64,000 bases of DNA from Sphingobacterium arenae (GTDB taxonomy: Bacteria; Bacteroidota; Bacteroidia; Sphingobacteriales; Sphingobacteriaceae). The notes beneath the pieces were generated by a model. That model was not told where the DNA came from, made no database searches, and saw only the letters and a list, made by a program, of their open reading frames with translations. Below, piece after piece: positions 53,364 through 64,000 of the stretch. Location of the stretch: NCBI RefSeq assembly GCF_014692505.1, contig NZ_JACNYK010000001.1, forward strand, positions 877,922 to 941,921, written 5' to 3'. Position numbers and translations under genes: made by a program. Position 1 is the stretch's first letter. The number at the start of each line of letters is the position of its first letter.

Positions 53364-53825
53364 ATGCATTTCGAATCTATTTTTTTTGAAGATTATATAT
53401 TAAACGATAAGCGGACGACCCTAGGTCGTACGATTACAGAAACCGATTTCGTCGTACACGCGGGTCACACGGGTGATTTCTTTCCGCACCATATGGATGC
53501 GGAATGGTGTAAGACACAACCGTTCGGACAGCGAATTGCCCACGGTACGATGATATTTGCGATTGGCATTGGACTCACTGCGTCGATCATCAATCCCGAA
53601 GCATTTTCCAAAGGCTATGACCGCTTGCGGTTTGTGAAACCTGTATTTATTGGTGACACGATACATGCGGAAGTGACGATTTCCGAAAAGTCTGACGCGA
53701 AAAAGCCTGAATTTGGAACTGTCGTGGAACATGTAAAAATGATAAATCAGCATGGGGAGGTGGTTTTGGTAGCAGATCATATTTTGCTTGCTAAACGTAA
53801 GGAGATAACAACTCAATCTATTTAA
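53364..53825 (+). CDS. MaoC-like (R)-enoyl-CoA hydratase/dehydratase
   Basis: A 153-residue hot-dog-fold protein. The hydratase active site is visible: [11 protein letters not shown] places the catalytic pair at D38 and H43, the five-residue spacing of PhaJ-type hydratases, though the usual Asn two residues after the Asp is Phe. RIAHGTM (H60, G61) is the second conserved piece. MaoC proteins add or remove water at an acyl-CoA. Together with the two CoA-transferases this indicates a CoA-thioester pathway. It lies 45 bp after the oxidoreductase gene and 3 bp before the permease gene. Confidence 0.88.
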   Translation: MHFESIFFEDYILNDKRTTLGRTITETDFVVHAGHTGDFFPHHMDAEWCKTQPFGQRIAHGTMIFAIGIGLTASIINPEAFSKGYDRLRFVKPVFIGDTIHAEVTISEKSDAKKPEFGTVVEHVKMINQHGEVVLVADHILLAKRKEITTQSI

Positions 53826-53828
53826 CGC

Positions 53829-55121
53829 ATGGAAATTGGCACAAAAGACAATATCACATTAACCAATGGAGGAGCTAAAGGTTATCTTTTCCCATTTATT
53901 CTAATTGTCAGTTTATTTTTTTTGTGGGGGATGGCGCACAATTTAAATGGCGTTTTGATTCCACATTTGAAAAAGGCCTGTCAGTTGGACAATAGTCAAT
54001 CGGCACTAGTCGATACGTCAGTCTTTCTGGCGTATTTCATCATGGCGCTTCCTGCAGGTTATTTACTCCGACGTTGGGGATATAAGTTATCGATTATCAT
54101 GGGATTGATCGCCTTTTCGATAGGTGCCTTCTTATTTATTCCTGCTGCAGACTATCGCATGTATGAACTGTTTCTGCTGGCGCTGTTTATTATCGGTTGT
54201 GGTTTAGCGATGTTGGAAACGGCTGCGAATCCCTATGCGGCTATTTTGGGGAAACCAGAAGCAGCAACACATCGGCTTAACCTTGCTGCATCGTTCAATG
54301 GGTTGGCAGCAATGGTCGCACCGATTGTCGGAACGATGTTTATTTTATCTGGTAAAAGCTATACGGAACCGGAGCTGAATGCGATGGCCGAGGTAGATCG
54401 ATTATCGTACCTTATGGGGGAAGCTGCATCTGTCAAAACACCTTATTTGGTACTAGGTCTCGTGCTATTGCTCGTGGCCGTTGTGTTTATGTTTGTTAAG
54501 TTGCCAGAAATAAAGGAAGAAGGACCGGATACCGACGAAAACTCGAAAACAGGTCTTTTCTCCGTCCTGCGACATAAACATTTGGCGTTTGCTGTCATTG
54601 CACAGTTTTTCTACATTGGTGCGCAGGTTTGTGTAACGAGTTTTTTTATTCGAATGGCACAGCAAGGTGCGGGCGTCGATGAGAAAACAGCGGGTTATTA
54701 TCTAGGCGTATATGGATTGCTTTTTATGGTAGGACGATTTGTTGGAACGTTCTTGCTACGCTATACGACAGCTAACCGTTTATTAGCATTATATGCAGTC
54801 GTTTGCACCGTATTGGCAGCGATTGCCGTGCTTGGTTCGGGCATGGTCGTATTGTATGCACTAGGCGGTTTAGGTTTTTTTATGTCGATTATGTTTCCGA
54901 CGATATTCTCCTTAGGAATTACCGGCTTGGGTAAAGAGACCAAGCAAGCTTCTTCCTGGTTGATCATGGCGATTGTCGGCGGTGCGATCTTTCCCTATAT
55001 AACGGGCGGGATCATTGATATGGCCGGCGATAATACGCAGATGGGATATGTAGTGCCTTTTGTATGCTATCTCGTTATTCTGTGGTTTGCACAGAAAGGA
55101 TATAAACCCGTCCATCTGTAA
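53829..55121 (+). CDS. Major facilitator permease, FucP (L-fucose:H+ symporter) type
   Basis: A 430-residue MFS transporter with 12 predicted membrane segments. The first helix FLWGMAHNLNGVLIPHLKKA is the FucP hallmark, followed by LVDTSVFLAYFIMALPAGYL and ETAANPYAAILG, a conserved FucP-family region. Characterised relatives carry L-fucose, glucose/galactose or N-acetylglucosamine with protons. It follows MaoC by 3 bp and probably imports the monosaccharide or acid processed by the CoA block. The exact substrate is not predictable. Confidence 0.88.
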   Translation: MEIGTKDNITLTNGGAKGYLFPFILIVSLFFLWGMAHNLNGVLIPHLKKACQLDNSQSALVDTSVFLAYFIMALPAGYLLRRWGYKLSIIMGLIAFSIGAFLFIPAADYRMYELFLLALFIIGCGLAMLETAANPYAAILGKPEAATHRLNLAASFNGLAAMVAPIVGTMFILSGKSYTEPELNAMAEVDRLSYLMGEAASVKTPYLVLGLVLLLVAVVFMFVKLPEIKEEGPDTDENSKTGLFSVLRHKHLAFAVIAQFFYIGAQVCVTSFFIRMAQQGAGVDEKTAGYYLGVYGLLFMVGRFVGTFLLRYTTANRLLALYAVVCTVLAAIAVLGSGMVVLYALGGLGFFMSIMFPTIFSLGITGLGKETKQASSWLIMAIVGGAIFPYITGGIIDMAGDNTQMGYVVPFVCYLVILWFAQKGYKPVHL

Positions 55122-55298
55122 TGGGTGTGGCAACATAATATAATAGCTGGAGAAAATATCATAAGGTCTTGGTTTACTTTTGCGGTATGTTTGTAATTGG
55201 TGCAAAATACGCCAAAAGACAAAGGTATTTTTATAAGAAATAGCAATATATAATATTATTCCTTATACAATATTAGCATAAACACGTTTTCAACCATT
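55122..55298 (+). promoter_or_regulatory. Leader upstream of GH78 2 with two candidate -7 boxes
   Basis: A 177-bp AT-rich gap. Two sequences fit the Bacteroidota -7 consensus TAnnTTTG: TACTTTTG (55175-55182) and TATGTTTG (55186-55193), 11 bp apart. A TTG lies at 55169, but its spacing to either is short, so a proper -33 box is missing. Internal promoter for the three downstream glycosidase genes is possible. Confidence 0.35.
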
Positions 55299-60765
<5,467 letters not shown>

Positions 60766-60767
60766 AC

Positions 60768-63700
60768 ATGACATTAAGATATTACATCAGTATTGGGATA
60801 TTGTGGTGCTGCTTGGTGGGGCAGGCACAGATAAAAGGTATTCCGACGCACATCGTGCCACTTGCGGCAGATTCTTATGAAAAAGCAAAGCCTTGGGTGG
60901 TGTGGTATTTTATGCATGCCAGCTATTCGAAAGAAGGCATTACCGCTGATTTGAAAGCAATGGCCGAAAATAATATTGCAGGGGCGTATTTTACACCCAT
61001 CAAGGCAAAAACAGATCCACCGTTGTTTGAGCCCACCGCGGAAACTTTGACACCCGAATGGTGGGAGATGTTTCGCCATTTGGTAGCAGAAGCTAAAAAA
61101 TACGGCATACAGATCGCGATGTTTCCCAATGACGGTTTTGCTACGGCAGGTGGTCCTTGGATTACACCGGAAACATCCATGCAGAAAGTGGTTTATGCGG
61201 ATACGACTATAACCCTCGAGCGCAGCGGCAAAGTCAACATTCGTTTGCCACAACCGGAAAAGCTATATAACTATTACGAGGATATTCAGCTTTTTGCAAT
61301 ACCCGTTGCCCAAAAATATCGACGTAGCGATGAAGAGCCTCCGAAGGTAACCAGCAGCTACGACGAAGATTTACAGCGATTAGCGCAGAAGGGTAATGAA
61401 CAGCGTTTTACCACATCTCAACCGGGATGGATACAATATGCTTTTGAGCAGCCTTTTCCAAGCAATGCCCTGAAGGTGGAGCGCCGGGCGAATAATTATG
61501 GAGCGAATAGGTTGAAGATATTGGTGAGTAATGACGGTGTCAACTTTGATGAGTTAACGCAATTATCATCTCCCCGAACAGGTTGGCTTGATTGGGATAA
61601 TGGGGTGACACATACCATACCGTATACGACCGCTAAATACTATCGATTTGTATTCGACCCTGCGAATTTTGAACCGGGTGCGGAAGATTTAGATGCGGCA
61701 AAATGGAAACCATCCATCAATATTTTAGGGATCACCTTGTACGAAGAACCGCGCGTTCATCAGTTTGAAGGGAAGATTGGTGAAATCTGGCGAGTTTCGT
61801 TGCCAACCGATAAAGAAGACGTTAATTCTGCTTATATTATCGACAGTAAAAAAACGATTGCGCTAAATCCGACAGTTGTCCGAGGAGAGGAGTTGACGAC
61901 CGAGCTGCCAGCGGGTGCCTGGAAGATCTTGCGGATCGGGCATACGACCACCGGACATAAAAATGAAACGGCAGGAGCGGGGAAAGGTTTAGAATGTGAC
62001 AAATTAAATGCCGAAACAGTTGCTTTCCAATTCGAGCAATGGTTTGGAAAAGCATACGAAATGGTGGGCCGGGAACTGGCAAAAGATGTTCTTACTGTCT
62101 ATCATATCGATTCTTGGGAATCGGGTAGCCAAAATTGGACAAAGCAGATGCCGCAGGAGTTTAGCACAAGGAGAGGATATGATCTTACGACCTATCTCCC
62201 TGTATTAGCCGGATATATTGTTAATAGTGTCGAAGAATCCGAAGCTTTCCTGCACGACTTCCGCGAGACGATCGCTGATCTGTTGCAGGAGAAGGGTTAT
62301 CAAACGCTCCGCCAGAAGTCGGATGAATATGGAGTGGAATTTACGGCGGAGATGACGGCTCCCGTCATGTTGAGCGACGGTATGGAACATTTCGGCTGGA
62401 CAGACAGGCCGATGGGTGAGTTTTGGTTCAGGAGTCCGTCGCATGATAAACCTAATGATATCTTAGACGCGATCTCCGGCGGACACATCTATGGAAAGAA
62501 TAACATTATGGCAGAGGCGTTTACGCAGATCCGCATGGAATGGGATGAGCATCCGCGCTTGTTAAAATCGCTTCAAGATCGAAACTTTGCATTAGGTATC
62601 AATAGTTTAGTTTATCATGTTTATGTGCATAATCCTTGGATGGATCGTAAACCGGGAATGACATTAGACGGTATAGGACTTTATTTTCAGCGCGATCAGA
62701 CTTGGTGGAAGCCCGGAAAAGCGTGGGTCGACTACGCCATACGTGCACAGCAATTATTGCAGGTAGGTAAACCGCAACGGGATATCGCCGTATTTATAGG
62801 GGAAGAAATGCCCCGAAGATCACTGCTGCCAGACCGGTTGACAACAACGCTGCCGGGGATTATTGGGCAGTTCCGGGTGAAACGGACAGACTCCTTGATG
62901 CTTAACGAAGGCTGGCCTACACAGAAGATCGCCAGTGTGACCACCAGTGCGAATATGTATAATCCGGCAGATTGGGTGGATCCGTTACGGGGATATGCCT
63001 ACGATTCGTTTAACCCGGATGTTTTACTGAACCAAGCGAAAGTGGTGGATGGCAACGTTATATTTGCCGATCATATTGCCTATCGTTTGCTGGTGGTACC
63101 TGGGCAACATCTTTTGAATCCTACACCAAACCATTTCTCACTGCCCGTACTACAGAAGTTTGCGGATTTAGCGGAACAGGGAGCAAGCCTGTTGTTTAAG
63201 GAAAAACCTATGCATATACATGGTATTGCTGCTAAACAAGATTCTATCGCTTTTCAAGAGATAGTCGATAAACTCTTTAATGATATGCAGATGACGGATG
63301 GTTTACACTATAAATCCGTCGGAAAAGGTAAGGTTTATCTGGGTGTATATCATGCGGATAGTTTTGGTCCGTTGGGCATAAAAGAGGATGTGATCATTGA
63401 TAACAAAAATAATGCATCCATTTCTTGGAACCACCGACATTTTGAAGGAGGAGATAGCTATTTCATAGCCAATCAAGATAGTCTACAGCGGGAAGCTTCT
63501 TTATCGTTTAGAGCAACTGCATCATATATTTATTTGTATGATGTTCTACAGGATAGATTATTGCCCGTTTCTTCGGTACAAAAAGATAATCGTACCGAGC
63601 TAAATATAGCATTTGAGCCGTTCCAGTCATTTTTTGTATTATTTAGCGAAAGCCAGCTAAATCTTCCAGATTGGGAGGTCGCGAAAGTAGAGACATTAAA

Positions 63701-64000
63701 AGGCGAATGGGATTTACAGCTGGCGGGTGTGAAACACGAACCCATAAAGCAACAACAGCCAGATTTCTGGACGACATCGGCAGTGGATGATGTGCGTTAT
63801 CATTCCGGGATGGGCAGCTACTCCTTAACCTTCGATCAGCCTAAGAAAATCGGTAAACAACGCGTAACCTTGAAACTAGAAAGAGTGGAAAGCCTTGCAG
63901 AGATCGTGTTGAACGGGAAAGAGGTCGGTGTTATATGGACAAACCCGTTGGAGATTGATGTAACGGACTATTTGACACGTGGGAAAAATAAACTGGAGGT
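60768..64000 (+). CDS. GH106 alpha-L-rhamnosidase, 3' end outside window
   Basis: The gene starts with ATG at 60768 and stays open to the right edge, about 1077 residues visible. Signal peptide: YISIGILWCCLVGQAQ. The N-terminal barrel segment KPWVVWYFMHASYSKEGITA and PEWWEMFRHLVAEAKKYGI is the family GH106 hallmark. Middle region includes HIDSWESGSQNWT and SGGHIYGKNNIMAEAFT, expected near the active site, and the C-terminal carbohydrate-binding-like jelly roll GVIWTNPLEIDVTDYLTRGKNK is near its end. GH106 removes alpha-L-rhamnose, including in rhamnogalacturonan II. It is probably complete within a short distance past the edge. Confidence 0.88.
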   Translation, partial: MTLRYYISIGILWCCLVGQAQIKGIPTHIVPLAADSYEKAKPWVVWYFMHASYSKEGITADLKAMAENNIAGAYFTPIKAKTDPPLFEPTAETLTPEWWEMFRHLVAEAKKYGIQIAMFPNDGFATAGGPWITPETSMQKVVYADTTITLERSGKVNIRLPQPEKLYNYYEDIQLFAIPVAQKYRRSDEEPPKVTSSYDEDLQRLAQKGNEQRFTTSQPGWIQYAFEQPFPSNALKVERRANNYGANRLKILVSNDGVNFDELTQLSSPRTGWLDWDNGVTHTIPYTTAKYYRFVFDPANFEPGAEDLDAAKWKPSINILGITLYEEPRVHQFEGKIGEIWRVSLPTDKEDVNSAYIIDSKKTIALNPTVVRGEELTTELPAGAWKILRIGHTTTGHKNETAGAGKGLECDKLNAETVAFQFEQWFGKAYEMVGRELAKDVLTVYHIDSWESGSQNWTKQMPQEFSTRRGYDLTTYLPVLAGYIVNSVEESEAFLHDFRETIADLLQEKGYQTLRQKSDEYGVEFTAEMTAPVMLSDGMEHFGWTDRPMGEFWFRSPSHDKPNDILDAISGGHIYGKNNIMAEAFTQIRMEWDEHPRLLKSLQDRNFALGINSLVYHVYVHNPWMDRKPGMTLDGIGLYFQRDQTWWKPGKAWVDYAIRAQQLLQVGKPQRDIAVFIGEEMPRRSLLPDRLTTTLPGIIGQFRVKRTDSLMLNEGWPTQKIASVTTSANMYNPADWVDPLRGYAYDSFNPDVLLNQAKVVDGNVIFADHIAYRLLVVPGQHLLNPTPNHFSLPVLQKFADLAEQGASLLFKEKPMHIHGIAAKQDSIAFQEIVDKLFNDMQMTDGLHYKSVGKGKVYLGVYHADSFGPLGIKEDVIIDNKNNASISWNHRHFEGGDSYFIANQDSLQREASLSFRATASYIYLYDVLQDRLLPVSSVQKDNRTELNIAFEPFQSFFVLFSESQLNLPDWEVAKVETLKGEWDLQLAGVKHEPIKQQQPDFWTTSAVDDVRYHSGMGSYSLTFDQPKKIGKQRVTLKLERVESLAEIVLNGKEVGVIWTNPLEIDVTDYLTRGKNKLE

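Overview
The window reads as a Bacteroidota chromosome segment, most like the Sphingobacteriaceae (Pedobacter/Sphingobacterium relatives). Two complete SusC/SusD pairs, many exported glycoside hydrolases, SGLT-type symporters, a FucP-type permease and weak Shine-Dalgarno signals support this. The genus is inference. All recognised genes lie on the + strand except one IclR-family regulator. No rRNA, tRNA, insertion sequence or CRISPR array was seen.

Layout. (1) 1-10047: an acid-sugar cassette (Fe-dependent alcohol dehydrogenase cut by the window edge, DapA-family aldolase, PdxA2-type dehydrogenase, DUF1537 kinase, Na+/solute symporter), then an STN-fused esterase, an exported TIM-barrel protein, a GH28 polygalacturonase and a DeoR regulator. 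(2) 10098-18954: a set matching the non-oxidative D-apiose pathway: FucI-like isomerase, split transketolase, Rbs-type ABC importer with DUF2291, and a glycerol-kinase-like FGGY kinase. (3) 18987-23667: Asp/Glu-racemase-fold protein, BASS-type transporter, RuBisCO-like protein and a second DUF1537 kinase. (4) 23803-41568: polysaccharide utilisation locus 1 (GH78, five-bladed-propeller glycosidase, GH2, SusC/SusD, a beta-helix protein fused to a rhamnose-mutarotase-like domain, Gfo/Idh/MocA oxidoreductase, symporter, GH105), closed by a perfect hairpin shared with the convergent IclR gene. (5) 42387-42801: a 415-bp intergenic region with five 11-bp tandem repeats and inverted repeats. (6) 42802-64000: locus 2 (SusC/SusD, then an unusual block of two leaderless solute-binding-protein homologues, two class III CoA-transferases, a Gfo/Idh/MocA oxidoreductase and a MaoC hydratase, then a FucP-type permease, GH78, GH2 and a GH106 gene cut by the right edge).

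How it fits together. GH28, GH105, GH78, GH106, GH2 and the GH141-like protein next to D-apiose catabolism point to a complex apiose-containing pectin, such as rhamnogalacturonan II or a related pectin. The Sus systems would bring oligosaccharides into the periplasm, exported glycosidases trim them, symporters and the ABC importer take up monosaccharides, and the cytoplasmic cassettes feed central metabolism. The least explained part is 47563-53825, which looks like acyl-CoA chemistry embedded in a glycan locus. No described pathway known to me has this composition. The RuBisCO-like module is also notable because an obvious upstream oxidoisomerase is not visible in the window.
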